64,000 bases of DNA, from positions 27,474 through 91,473 of the forward strand of contig DWWS01000028.1 of the NCBI GenBank assembly GCA_019119595.1. The letters run 5' to 3'. Shown in pieces: positions 16,018 to 24,745 of this stretch. This DNA comes from Candidatus Eisenbergiella merdavium. GTDB lineage: Bacteria > Bacillota > Clostridia > Lachnospirales > Lachnospiraceae. Both the position numbers and the translations under genes were made by a program. How positions within the stretch are numbered: the stretch's first letter is position 1; every line of letters starts with the position of its first letter. Under the pieces are notes generated by a model that saw only the letters and a list, made by a program, of their open reading frames with translations, made no database searches and had not been told where the DNA came from.

Positions 16018-16344
16018 TTACGCCTTCAGAAAGTCCTCCCGCTTCGGGCTGAATACGTCCACCAGCTTTCCCGCCTCCAGGCAGAGGGTTCCGTGCTCCG
16101 CGCCGGGTGGCATCAGAACGCAGTCTCCTTTGGATACGACGCCGGTTTCTCCTGCGACGGTGAATTCAAATTTTCCTTCCGCCACATAGGTTACCTGAGT
16201 ATGCGGATGGGAATGGACGTTGCCCTGTGCGCCCTTTTCAAAGGTGATCTCGCACATCATCACGCTGTCGTTATATCCCATTACCCTTCTTGTCACGCCC
16301 GGCTCGCAGGGCGTAACGGAACAGTCCCCGTTTTTTATGAACAT
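16018..16344 (-). CDS. Single-domain cupin protein
   Basis: A 108-residue small beta-barrel protein. Seen: cupin motif 1 (GNVHSHPHTQVTYVAEG, with metal-ligand histidines) and motif 2 (GDCVLMPPGAEHG). The MFIKNG start at 16344 has GAGG six bases upstream; the track of in-frame ATGs further up is less well served. Cupins of this size bind metals and sugars or act as isomerases; function is not set by sequence. It lies downstream of the second sugar ABC cassette on the same strand but behind a hairpin terminator, so it may be a minor read-through gene of that operon. Confidence 0.88.
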   Translation of the reverse strand: MFIKNGDCSVTPCEPGVTRRVMGYNDSVMMCEITFEKGAQGNVHSHPHTQVTYVAEGKFEFTVAGETGVVSKGDCVLMPPGAEHGTLCLEAGKLVDVFSPKREDFLKA

Positions 16345-16522
16345 GCTCATCCTCATTTCTGCGCGGCAGATCATGGTATGCCATGCGTCCGCGGCTGCCG
16401 CGCGGGAGCGGGCGCATCGGAAAGCGCAGCCGGAACGGCTCTGCTTTCGTTTCTCTTACGATTCCATTCTACACGCTGCACGGGGAAGCCGCAAGTCTGA
16501 TGTTTTCGGCCGGTTTCCGGCA

Positions 16523-16570
16523 AAGAAAGCCCCTGCCGCAGGCGCTGCCGCCCTGCTGCAGGGGCTTTCC
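16523..16570 (-). terminator. Hairpin terminator after the second ABC cassette
   Basis: AAAGCCCCTGC and GCAGGGGCTTT form the outer stem around a GC-rich inner loop. The T run is short (TTTCTTT), so termination may be partial. Confidence 0.6.
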
Positions 16571-16597
16571 TCATTGATCCATATCAGAAAATAAATC

Positions 16598-18259
16598 TTA
16601 CTGAACCGCCTCGTTTACCTGTGCGATGATATCCTCCAGGCCGTCCGCCTTATAGGAGTCGATGATATCCTGCCACATATCCTCTACGGGATCCGTGCCC
16701 GTCATGATGTTGAGCATATCCTCTTCCACCTTGAGGGCGAAGTCGCTTCCGAGTCCTACAAAGGCCGTGGTGCAGTCATAGTTATACTCCGGCACCGTAA
16801 GGCTTCTGGTGATCTCCTCCAGCTCCGTGTTTACAGCGAAGTACTCGTCCGGAATGGCGGACGGGAAGGTTTCGCTGGCCATTAACGGAGGGTTCCATGC
16901 CACCAGGTAGGCAAAGACCGCCATACTCTTATATTTTTCAGAGGGAGCCGTCTCACCGAGATAGGCAACGCTTCCATCCTCTCCGATCTCATAGGTATCT
17001 CCCTCGATTCCCGCATAGGAAAGCATGGTTCCTTCCTCAGAGCACAGGTAATCGAAGATCGCAAGGATCCTGTCCAGCTTCGCGTCGTCTACGTGAGAGC
17101 TGATGTAGGACTCGCTCCATGCGTAATCCCAGATGGGCCAGGTCTGCTCTCCGTTGACGTCTTCCATGACCGTCAGGAAGCGGCAGTCGTCCAGGAACTC
17201 CGTTCCATAGATTTCCTTCCAGTACTGGCCGATATTGGTATAGGTATTATTTGCGCCGCCGTCGTAGCTCATCGCGCAGATCTGTCCCTGGAGGAACATC
17301 TCGTCGGACTGGGTGGTCGTTGCCGTCGCAACGTCGCGGATCAGGGTGCCTTCCTCATACATCTCGCGGATCAGCTTCCAGGTAGGAAGCATATCGTCTC
17401 CCAGATTCTCGCCGGAGAAATATGCAGGAATATAGGTGCCGTCTCCGTTGTCCACCCAGTAGAAGGTAACGCCGCTGACAGCCGCAAGAGGGTTGGAATA
17501 AGGGAAGAACACACCGGCAAGCTGATTCGCGGTACGTCCGATCATTCCCTGAACGCCCTTGCCCTCCGGGTCCGCCGCCATGATGGCCTTCACCATATCA
17601 CGGAATTCATCCCAGTTGGTGGGCTCCTCGGTGATACCGGCATCCTGTGCCAGATCCCAGCGGTACAGGATCACTCTGTCTCTTACCGTGGACGCCTGCT
17701 CCTGATAGGTCTGTCTGAAGATGGCATAGGTCTGTCCGTCCACCTTACAGGTATCCAGCTCAGGGCTGTCCATATACTGTGCCAGGCTGGGATAAGCAGA
17801 AAGATCATCCGGGATCGCCTTCAAAAGGCCCTGTCTTGCCCAGGTAACGAAGGTTGCCGTGGTACGGTAGGCTCCGACGAAAACATCCGGAAGCGAATCG
17901 GACGCGGCCCAGAGCTGAAGCTTCTGCTCATAATCGTCCCAGGAAATATTCTGGGGAACAAAGGTCACATTGAACTTATCCTCAATCGTCTTCAGGACCG
18001 CATCCTGGTCCCCGCCTGCAAAATTCGATTCCACATCCCAGTATGCGATGCTGATCTCAAGCGGCTCCTCCTGCGAATAGTCCTTTTCCGAGGAAACGAC
18101 ATCTCCGCCCGCCGGTGCGGATGTATCGCCGCTGCCTGAGGCCGCCGTCGTTTCTCCGCCCGACGCGCTCTGTGAGCTGTCCGCTCCGGAGCAGCCCGCA
18201 AGACTTGTCAGGGCCAGCAGGGATGCCAGAAGCAGCGCTGCCAATTTCTTTTTCTTCAT
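16598..18259 (-). CDS. Extracellular solute-binding lipoprotein
   Basis: A 553-residue lipoprotein. Seen: signal with lipobox SLAGC (Cys 23), a Ser/Gly/Ala-rich linker of about 45 residues, and a large binding domain with SLPDVFVGAY and TYAIFRQ segments. The MKKKKLAAL start at 18259 follows AAGGAGG by eight bases. It is the third and last gene of the second cassette, after both permeases, an order opposite to the first and third cassettes. The ligand is unknown; the fold class normally binds oligosaccharides. No glycoside hydrolase accompanies this cassette. Confidence 0.92.
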   Translation of the reverse strand: MKKKKLAALLLASLLALTSLAGCSGADSSQSASGGETTAASGSGDTSAPAGGDVVSSEKDYSQEEPLEISIAYWDVESNFAGGDQDAVLKTIEDKFNVTFVPQNISWDDYEQKLQLWAASDSLPDVFVGAYRTTATFVTWARQGLLKAIPDDLSAYPSLAQYMDSPELDTCKVDGQTYAIFRQTYQEQASTVRDRVILYRWDLAQDAGITEEPTNWDEFRDMVKAIMAADPEGKGVQGMIGRTANQLAGVFFPYSNPLAAVSGVTFYWVDNGDGTYIPAYFSGENLGDDMLPTWKLIREMYEEGTLIRDVATATTTQSDEMFLQGQICAMSYDGGANNTYTNIGQYWKEIYGTEFLDDCRFLTVMEDVNGEQTWPIWDYAWSESYISSHVDDAKLDRILAIFDYLCSEEGTMLSYAGIEGDTYEIGEDGSVAYLGETAPSEKYKSMAVFAYLVAWNPPLMASETFPSAIPDEYFAVNTELEEITRSLTVPEYNYDCTTAFVGLGSDFALKVEEDMLNIMTGTDPVEDMWQDIIDSYKADGLEDIIAQVNEAVQ

Positions 18260-18298
18260 AATCTTTTCCTCCTTTTTCGCCGCCGGAGCGGCATACAA

Positions 18299-19183
18299 TT
18301 ATTCCTTTATGCCGCCTATCATGATCCCCTTTACGAAATGCTTCTGCACAAAGGGATAGACGCACAAAATGGGAACCATGGTAACGATGATGCAGGACAT
18401 CTGCACCGTAGAGCTGAGAACCTTCTGGGTCTGACTCATCATGGTCTGCGCCTGCGATGCAAGCTGGTTATTCATGCTCACCAGCAGCTCTCTCAGATAG
18501 ATCTGCAGCGGCTGCAGTCTTTTCTGATTGATATAGAGCAGCGCGTTGTACCATTCGTTCCACCGCTCTACCGCATAAAAGAGAGCAAAGGTCGCCACAA
18601 AGGGCATGGAGATCGGAATGATGATCTTCACCAGGATCACAAAGGAATTCGCTCCGTCGATCCGCGCCGCTTCCTCAAGGCTTTCCGGCAGGGAAATGAA
18701 GTAATTCTTCATGATGATCATATAGTAGGTGCTCAGAGCGGTGGGAACGATCATTGCCCAGATGGAATTGACCAGTCCCAGATTCTTGATATTCAGGTAT
18801 CCAGGAACCAGACCGCCCGAAAACAGCATGGTGAACAGGATCAGATACAGAAAAATATTCCTGCCGATCAGGCTCTTCTTGGAAAGGGCATATGCTCCCA
18901 TAATAGAGAGCGTCATGTTGATGGCAACGCCCACGATGGTCACGAACAGCGTCACTCCCAGCGAACGGTAGAAGGACAGATCCTCAAAAATGGTGATATA
19001 TCCCGTAACGTCGAAAACATAGGGCAGGATATAGGGCACATGCTTCGAGGTTGCCACCGCATTGGCCAGCGACATGATGAGTACATAATAGAACGGATAT
19101 ATGGTTATGATCGCCAGCAGGATGAAAAACAGCATGATCAGGACATCCGCCAGCCGGATTCTTTTCTTCTTCTTTAACTTCAT
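18299..19183 (-). CDS. Sugar ABC transporter permease, LplC type
   Basis: A 294-residue permease with a very basic N-terminus (MKLKKKKRIR), six membrane segments, the ATPase-contact loop LEEAARIDGANSFVILVKIIIP, and the family tail QKHFVKGIMIGGIKE. The start at 19183 follows AAAGGAG by eight bases. It lies between the LplB-type permease and the binding-protein gene. Together these import an unidentified sugar, with an ATPase supplied from elsewhere. Confidence 0.93.
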   Translation of the reverse strand: MKLKKKKRIRLADVLIMLFFILLAIITIYPFYYVLIMSLANAVATSKHVPYILPYVFDVTGYITIFEDLSFYRSLGVTLFVTIVGVAINMTLSIMGAYALSKKSLIGRNIFLYLILFTMLFSGGLVPGYLNIKNLGLVNSIWAMIVPTALSTYYMIIMKNYFISLPESLEEAARIDGANSFVILVKIIIPISMPFVATFALFYAVERWNEWYNALLYINQKRLQPLQIYLRELLVSMNNQLASQAQTMMSQTQKVLSSTVQMSCIIVTMVPILCVYPFVQKHFVKGIMIGGIKE

Positions 19184-19226
19184 CTCAGAAGCTCCTTTCT
19201 TCCTCACCTTTTTCCCGTGCCGGATC

Positions 19227-20177
19227 TTACATCAGCCCGGTTTCTCCCATCGCTGTTGCGATCTTGTTGCTCGCTGTGATCAGGATCACGCCGATCACGG
19301 ATTTGAACAGGCCGATCGCCGTGGAATAGCCAAAGTTAAGGCCTCCCGTCACGAAGGATTCCCGGAATATGTAGGTATCCAGCGTATCGCCCACGCTGTA
19401 TACCGGAGAGGAATACAGATTGAAGATCTGGTCGAATCTGCCGTTGTTCATCAGCTGTCCTACGGCAAGGATCAGCATGATCACGATGGTGGGCCGGATC
19501 CCGGGCAGCGTGATGTGCCACATTCTCTGGAGTCTGTTGGCTCCGTCCACCTCCGCCGCCTCATACAGCCCCGTATCAATGGAGGTGATCGCAGCGATAT
19601 AGATGATGGAGTCCCATCCGATCTCCTTCCAGATATTTGATATCCAGATAAACGGACAGAAGCTGGCCACATTTGTCAGAGGGGAAACGGACGGAAGGTT
19701 GAAGGCCCCAAGCATCTGGTTGATGATTCCGGAGGAGGAAAACATGCTGGTGAGGATTCCTCCCAGCACCACCCAAGAAATAAAATGGGGAAAGGTTACC
19801 ACTGTCTGGAAAAACTTCTTTGCCTTCGCCCCTTTTATCTCATTCACCAGGATCGCCAGAATGATGGCGCAGGGCATCTGAAACATGATTCCGCCGACGC
19901 CAATGATCAGCGTATTCTTAACGGCCACCAGGAAATCGGAATCCGACAGCATTTTGGTGAAGTTTTCCATTCCCACCCAGGGGCTGTTCCACAGGCCGCC
20001 GTCAAATCGGAACTCCCGGAACGCAAGCGTGATTCCCGCCATCGGGATGTAGCAGATAATGATATACCAGGCCAGCACCGGCACCAGCATAAAATAAAGA
20101 AGAGCGTCGTTTCTGAGCTTGATCCGAAGCTTCTGACGCCCCATTTTGGCAGGTTGACTTTTTTTCTTCTTTTTCAT
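19227..20177 (-). CDS. Sugar ABC transporter permease, LplB type
   Basis: A 316-residue permease, first gene of the second cassette. Seen: a lysine-rich N-terminus, the opening membrane segment YFMLVPVLAWYIIICYIPMAG, the loop FREFRFDGG, and the EAA-like segment YEAAEVDGANRLQRMWHITLPG. AGGAGG lies eight bases before ATG 20177; an adjacent in-frame TTG is less likely. It is divergent from the kinase gene at 20415, sharing a 237-base region. A TATAAT box at 20201-20206 on the minus strand would give a very short leader. Confidence 0.93.
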   Translation of the reverse strand: MKKKKKSQPAKMGRQKLRIKLRNDALLYFMLVPVLAWYIIICYIPMAGITLAFREFRFDGGLWNSPWVGMENFTKMLSDSDFLVAVKNTLIIGVGGIMFQMPCAIILAILVNEIKGAKAKKFFQTVVTFPHFISWVVLGGILTSMFSSSGIINQMLGAFNLPSVSPLTNVASFCPFIWISNIWKEIGWDSIIYIAAITSIDTGLYEAAEVDGANRLQRMWHITLPGIRPTIVIMLILAVGQLMNNGRFDQIFNLYSSPVYSVGDTLDTYIFRESFVTGGLNFGYSTAIGLFKSVIGVILITASNKIATAMGETGLM

Positions 20178-20414
20178 CAATTTCTCCTCCTTTCCTGTAC
20201 ATTATAACCAATTACTTTTGTGCATGGTATGAATGTTTTCTCTTAATTTGCCTCCATCATTTTTTATATCGCCTGGCCAAATAGTTATATTGTATAATTT
20301 TCTTCCATCTTCATACCGCATCTTTTTCTATGGAGGAATATTATACGTTCTGGGTTTTTTACATTGCCCGGAAATGTTACAATTATATAAGGAAGAGAAA
20401 CCGGGGGGATTGTT

Positions 20415-22151
20415 ATGAAAAAGCATGCTGCGTCTCATCTGAGCATCAACACACAATTTAAGATTCTGACGGGAATCGTCCTGGCTGTCTTTCTTTTTCT
20501 GATCCTGATGATCTATCATAATACAGACCGGCTTCTGACCCAGAATGCCAACAATTATTCCGAGCTGATCACCCGAAGGCTGGAAAACGAATTTTCCCTC
20601 ATCACGGATACGGCGGAGACCGTGCTCATGAACCTTCAGGCTGACAGCGCCCTTACCTCGCTTCTGTACGCTCCCTACTCCGGAAAGAGCTCGCTTCTGG
20701 AGGAAGCCAAACGAACCATTGTAAATTATACGCTGCCCAATCCTCAGATCTATTCCATCTCTCTGGTCAGCGACACGGTGCACTATTCCAGCCTGTATTC
20801 CTACGGTATGCTGGATAAGCTCCGGGATGCGCTCAGAGGCTCCGACAGCTGCTTTCTCGGCGTGGTAAACTCGGATTTTTATCACCTTGCCGAAAGCACC
20901 GAAACCGACCTGCTCACCTATGGAACTCTGGTCTACCACGACGGAGAGGAGGCGGGCGCCATCATCATCTCCATGCGCTCCGCCCCGGTGCTTTCCCAGT
21001 TTTCCGATGAGACCGCGGGCGAATTTATCGGCAGCTATTATCTGCTGTGCGAAGACGACGGCGTTCTGTACACCTTTAACTGTGAAAAGGAGCTGGCGGA
21101 CATGCTCTGGGCCGCCTCGCAGGGCGTTTCCTCCTCCCGGATATCGGACAGCTATCACCTGCGGGTCATTCCTCTTGCGAAAATGGACTGCAGCCTGCTC
21201 AGCGCTCTGGATCTGAATCACACGGGGCAGGATATGAAAAATATCACCATGTCGATCTGGGGAAGCATGCTGCTCCTGTGCATCTATACGCTGTCTCTGT
21301 TTTTCCTGCTGTCCCGGAACATGGTGCGTCCGCTGAACAAGCTTTTTTCCACCATACAGTCCATCCGCACCGTACACAGCCGAGACATTCCCGAACCCGT
21401 CGTTCTGGGAGGCTGCCGGGAGCTTTCGGCGGTGGGACAGGAGTTCACCGACATGATGCGGGATATCTCCGATCTGAACCGCCGCATTTTTCAGACCTCA
21501 ACCACCCTTTACGAAGCCAAGATCCAGAAGCAGGAGGCGGAAATTTCCTATCTGCGCAGTCAGGTGGACCCGCATTTTCTCTACAACACGCTGGAGGTCA
21601 TCCGAAGGATGGCGCTGGAACGGGACGCCTCTGAAATATCTGAGATCACCATGGATATCTCCAGGATCTTCCGATACAGCACAAAGGGGGAGCCTCTTGT
21701 CAGCCTGAAGGAGGAGCTGCAGATCCTGGAGGCATACATCCACGTCCAGCAATGCCGCTTTCAGAAAAAGCTTGAGGTCCTGTATCACTTTCCGGAGGAA
21801 ACGCTTCATCTGAAGGTGATCAAGATGCTGCTGCAGCCTCTGGTGGAAAACGCCGTTTTTCACGGGCTGGAAACCAAAAGCGGCATCGGCACTCTTTTTG
21901 TAGGAGCCGCGATCCGGGATGACCGGCTTGTGATCAGCATAAGGGACGACGGCGTAGGCATCCCTCCCGATAAGCTGGAACAGATCCGCAAGGAGCTTGC
22001 CTCTGAGGTATACGATACCAGCCGGCATGTGGGCATCGTCAATACACATGCCCGCATCCAGCTCCAGTACGGCAGGGAATACGGTCTTCAGATAGAAAGC
22101 TCACAGGACGAAGGAACCCACATCACACTGATTCTTCCGGCGGAAGATTGA
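20415..22151 (+). CDS. YesM-type membrane sensor histidine kinase
   Basis: A 578-residue kinase. Seen: an N-terminal membrane segment (about residues 17-36), an extracellular sensor region of about 240 residues, a second membrane segment (about 281-305), the phosphoacceptor DPHFLYNTLEVI near residue 386, and an ATPase domain with the DDGVGIP motif. A GGGGGG site precedes the ATG by five bases. It probably senses the sugar handled by the divergent transporter. The regulator gene starts 17 bases after its stop, indicating cotranscription. Confidence 0.94.
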   Translation: MKKHAASHLSINTQFKILTGIVLAVFLFLILMIYHNTDRLLTQNANNYSELITRRLENEFSLITDTAETVLMNLQADSALTSLLYAPYSGKSSLLEEAKRTIVNYTLPNPQIYSISLVSDTVHYSSLYSYGMLDKLRDALRGSDSCFLGVVNSDFYHLAESTETDLLTYGTLVYHDGEEAGAIIISMRSAPVLSQFSDETAGEFIGSYYLLCEDDGVLYTFNCEKELADMLWAASQGVSSSRISDSYHLRVIPLAKMDCSLLSALDLNHTGQDMKNITMSIWGSMLLLCIYTLSLFFLLSRNMVRPLNKLFSTIQSIRTVHSRDIPEPVVLGGCRELSAVGQEFTDMMRDISDLNRRIFQTSTTLYEAKIQKQEAEISYLRSQVDPHFLYNTLEVIRRMALERDASEISEITMDISRIFRYSTKGEPLVSLKEELQILEAYIHVQQCRFQKKLEVLYHFPEETLHLKVIKMLLQPLVENAVFHGLETKSGIGTLFVGAAIRDDRLVISIRDDGVGIPPDKLEQIRKELASEVYDTSRHVGIVNTHARIQLQYGREYGLQIESSQDEGTHITLILPAED

Positions 22152-22168
22152 AAGGAACAGGTGAAAAC

Positions 22169-23554
22169 ATGATTAAGGTACTGATCGCAGACGATGAACC
22201 CTCAGTGATCCGCTCACTGCAGGCATCCATAGACTGGAAGGGACTGAACATGGAAATTGCGGGCACGGTTTCCAACGGGTCGGATGCCCTTGCCATCCTG
22301 TCAGACAGCACATGCGACATCGCGATTCTGGACATCCGGATGCCCGGCTGCAGCGGCCTTGATATCTGCCGGCAGCTTCATGAGAAAAACAGCAGGATCC
22401 AGATCATAATCATCAGCGGCTACGCCGAATTCTCCTATGCGCAGAAGGCCATCAGCTACGGCGTGATCGGTTACTGCCTGAAGCCCGTGGAATACAGCGA
22501 GCTTACGACCCTCCTGCGCAGGGCCGCCTTCAATCTGACCAGAAAAAGCGAATTTTCCGATACCTATGACAGCCTTCTGGACGCGATCGACGCCAACAAC
22601 GCCGATCTTCTGCCTTCTCTCCTTTCCTCCTTCGGTCTGGATCCCGCCGCGCTTTATGTGGCCGTTTCCACAGGCGACCGCATGCTGGATTCCTCAAGCG
22701 GGGCGCGCGTGACGCTCCGGCTGGGCCGCAGACAGTACGCCTATCTGTTCCGCGAGGAACCCTCCGGCCTGCTTTCCGGCACTCCCCATATCCCGGAGCG
22801 GCTTGCGGGGCTGGGAATCTTTCCCACAGACGTTTTGTTTCGTCAGCTCAAGGACGCTCTGAGCGACTGCGTGGCGATGGCGTATCAGTTTTTTATCGAT
22901 CCGGAATGCAGGATCTGTCAGCGGCTGGATAATTCTCTGGACTCCCTCATTCTGTCCGAGCTGTCGAGAGAGGTTTCCTTTTCCAACCGGGACAAGGTGC
23001 TTTCCCTCCTTACCGAGATCCGGGACAGCTACCGCCTGCGCTTTAATATCCGTTCCGCCCTCCAGCTCGGAAACATCATCATTTCCGGCGATCTGTTCCC
23101 CTTTGAAAAAAATGATTATTACCTCTACGGTTTTGATCAGATGGTCAGCGAGTACCACTCCTTCCGCCAAATGCTTGACTGTCTGGCCGGGCAGCTTCGG
23201 GAGACCGATCAGACGGAGCCGGTAAAGGGAGCCATCAGCAACGTAAGCTTTCTGAAGCTCCTGAAATATGTAAACTCCCATTACACACAGGACATTTCCC
23301 TGTCCGAAACCGCCTCCGTGCTCAACATGAATCCCAACTATGTCAGTCAGATGTTCAAAAAGGAAACCGGCGTGACCTTCACCCACTACATCACCGACCT
23401 GCGGATCACAGAAGCCAAGAAGCTGCTCCGCACAACCCGGCATCCCATATCCGATATCGCGCCGAACGTGGGCTTCAACGACTATTTCTATTTTCTGAAA
23501 ACCTTCAAGCGGGTGACGGGCAGGACGCCCAGCCAGTACAGGACGGAGCTGTAA
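22169..23554 (+). CDS. YesN-type response regulator with AraC output domain
   Basis: A 461-residue regulator. Seen: receiver domain (residues 1-120) with IADDEPS, phosphoacceptor aspartate in AILDIRMPG near residue 54 and lysine in YCLKPVEY; a central region without recognisable fold; and a C-terminal AraC domain ending in FLKTFKRVTGRTPSQYRTEL. The start at 22169 has AGGTGAAAAC before it. It follows its kinase directly and ends in a strong terminator, so the pair is a self-contained unit that most likely activates the divergent ABC operon. Confidence 0.95.
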   Translation: MIKVLIADDEPSVIRSLQASIDWKGLNMEIAGTVSNGSDALAILSDSTCDIAILDIRMPGCSGLDICRQLHEKNSRIQIIIISGYAEFSYAQKAISYGVIGYCLKPVEYSELTTLLRRAAFNLTRKSEFSDTYDSLLDAIDANNADLLPSLLSSFGLDPAALYVAVSTGDRMLDSSSGARVTLRLGRRQYAYLFREEPSGLLSGTPHIPERLAGLGIFPTDVLFRQLKDALSDCVAMAYQFFIDPECRICQRLDNSLDSLILSELSREVSFSNRDKVLSLLTEIRDSYRLRFNIRSALQLGNIIISGDLFPFEKNDYYLYGFDQMVSEYHSFRQMLDCLAGQLRETDQTEPVKGAISNVSFLKLLKYVNSHYTQDISLSETASVLNMNPNYVSQMFKKETGVTFTHYITDLRITEAKKLLRTTRHPISDIAPNVGFNDYFYFLKTFKRVTGRTPSQYRTEL

Positions 23555-23577
23555 AAATAAGAACTGCCAAAAGCCAA

Positions 23578-23622
23578 AACCGGAGGCATGCGCATCATCT
23601 GGCATGCCTCCGGTTTCTTTTT
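23578..23622 (+). terminator. Terminator of the second kinase/regulator unit
   Basis: A perfect 14-bp stem (AACCGGAGGCATGC with its complement) around a 10-base loop, followed by TTTCTTTTTC. Confidence 0.92.
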
Positions 23623-23657
23623 CTTCCGTCGCTCTTTTTTCATTCATTCTTTTTTCA

Positions 23658-24338
23658 TTAATAAAAAACGTGATTCCCGATCACCTGACCGCTTCTGCCG
23701 TTCACCCTTCTGAAGAAAAGCTTATCACCCACCGGCTCCGAGCCTGCGATCGCCTCCAGCGCCGCCTGTCTGCAGGATGCGCTGGTATTTCCTGCGCTGA
23801 GGGTTCTGCTTAAGCTTCCGTTCCTGACCGGGCTGAACTGGCCGGGTGCGTAGATCACCTCTGTGATGGTATTGGGATGATTGCCGGCTTCCACTCGGTT
23901 CATCACCACATTTCCCACGGCCACCTGGCCGATATAGGATTCTCCGCCCGCCTCGCACTGAATGAGTGCGGCGAGAAGATCGTATTCCTGTCTGCTGATG
24001 CCCTTCTGGGCAAGGATCGTATTCTCCAGCGCAGCTTGCGCTGCAGTCTGCGCTGCCGCCTGAGCCGCCGCTGCCTGCGCCTGAGCTGCTGCCGCCTGGG
24101 CCTGGGCTGCTTCCACCTGAACCTGGGCTGCCGCCTGAACTGCCGCCGCCTGCGCCAGGGCTGCCGCCTGCGCCGTATTTGTCTGTTCCATATCCAACTG
24201 CATGATCACCTGGCCGGATGTATCTGATGGTACAACACCACTTGCAAAAGCGGTTGTCTCACATGCCATTCCCAGGAACAACATTCCTGTGAGCATTCCT
24301 GCGGCATGCTTCCACAGCCTTCTGCCGTTCGTGTTCAT
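23658..24338 (-). CDS. SleB-type cell-wall hydrolase with Ala/Gln-rich linker
   Basis: A 226-residue exported protein. Seen: a signal peptide (about residues 1-33), then an unusual segment of roughly 55 residues made almost only of Ala, Gln and Val (residues about 52-108), probably a helical stalk, and a C-terminal hydrolase_2 domain with LIQCEAGGESY and the ending IGNHVFY. The MNTNGRR start at 24338 follows GGAGG by five bases. The catalytic domain is closely similar to that of the hydrolase at 3364-4722, which uses SH3 domains instead of the stalk. It is a single gene with its own consensus promoter and a palindrome in the leader. Confidence 0.9.
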   Translation of the reverse strand: MNTNGRRLWKHAAGMLTGMLFLGMACETTAFASGVVPSDTSGQVIMQLDMEQTNTAQAAALAQAAAVQAAAQVQVEAAQAQAAAAQAQAAAAQAAAQTAAQAALENTILAQKGISRQEYDLLAALIQCEAGGESYIGQVAVGNVVMNRVEAGNHPNTITEVIYAPGQFSPVRNGSLSRTLSAGNTSASCRQAALEAIAGSEPVGDKLFFRRVNGRSGQVIGNHVFY

Positions 24339-24373
24339 AATAACCTCCATTTTTCCGTCTTACGGGATTTCTG

Positions 24374-24400
24374 CATTTGTTACAAAATTATTAACAAATG
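24374..24400 (-). promoter_or_regulatory. Inverted repeat at the start of the SleB transcript
   Basis: CATTTGTTA and TAACAAATG form a perfect 9-bp inverted repeat spaced 9 bases, within the first 30 bases of the predicted transcript. It contains TGTTAA-N6-TGTAAC, also seen (as TGTTAC-N6-TGTAAC) at 24660-24678. Possible operator. Confidence 0.45.
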
Positions 24401-24411
24401 TTACGGTTGCT

Positions 24412-24440
24412 ATCATAACAGCATTGTTTTCTTTTGTCAA
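24412..24440 (-). promoter_or_regulatory. Promoter of the Ala/Gln-linker SleB hydrolase
   Basis: The minus strand has TTGACA, a 17-base spacer and TATGAT, near-perfect for the vegetative sigma factor. Start expected near 24405. Confidence 0.82.
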
Positions 24441-24745
24441 CCCTAATCTTTTCTTGATTTTTCGCGGTTTTATTTCCTTATACTCCAAAATAAAATTATA
24501 ATATATTTGTTATACAGGCTATTTTTATCATTTTCATATATATACTATCCCTTTTTCTCGAATCTTTTTCCATCTACCATATAATAAAAAATGCCTGTTT
24601 CGCTCATTTTGTTCACGGAACAGACATTTTTTATTGATTTTTTAATATTTTTATTAATATGTTACAGAAAATGTAACAAATCAGCAAAAGCAGTTGCAAA
24701 AAAGAAGGGCCGCCGTCTCCCTCGCCCGCGGACAAAGCTTTTTTC
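24441..24745. other. AT-rich intergenic region between the SleB hydrolase and proC
   Basis: No gene is supported here. It holds the proC terminator (24586-24632) and a palindrome TGTTACA-GAAAA-TGTAACA at 24660-24678. The remainder is AT-rich without visible structure. Confidence 0.7.
24586..24632 (-). terminator. Terminator of proC
   Basis: AAAAAATG-C-CTGTT pairs with AACAG-A-CATTTTTT, giving T runs on either strand; on the minus strand it follows proC. Confidence 0.8.

Noticed and set aside
24000..24185. Short tandem repeats that could suggest a CRISPR array
   Set aside because: The repeats are codon-periodic and encode an Ala/Gln tract in a supported gene; there are no regular spacers.
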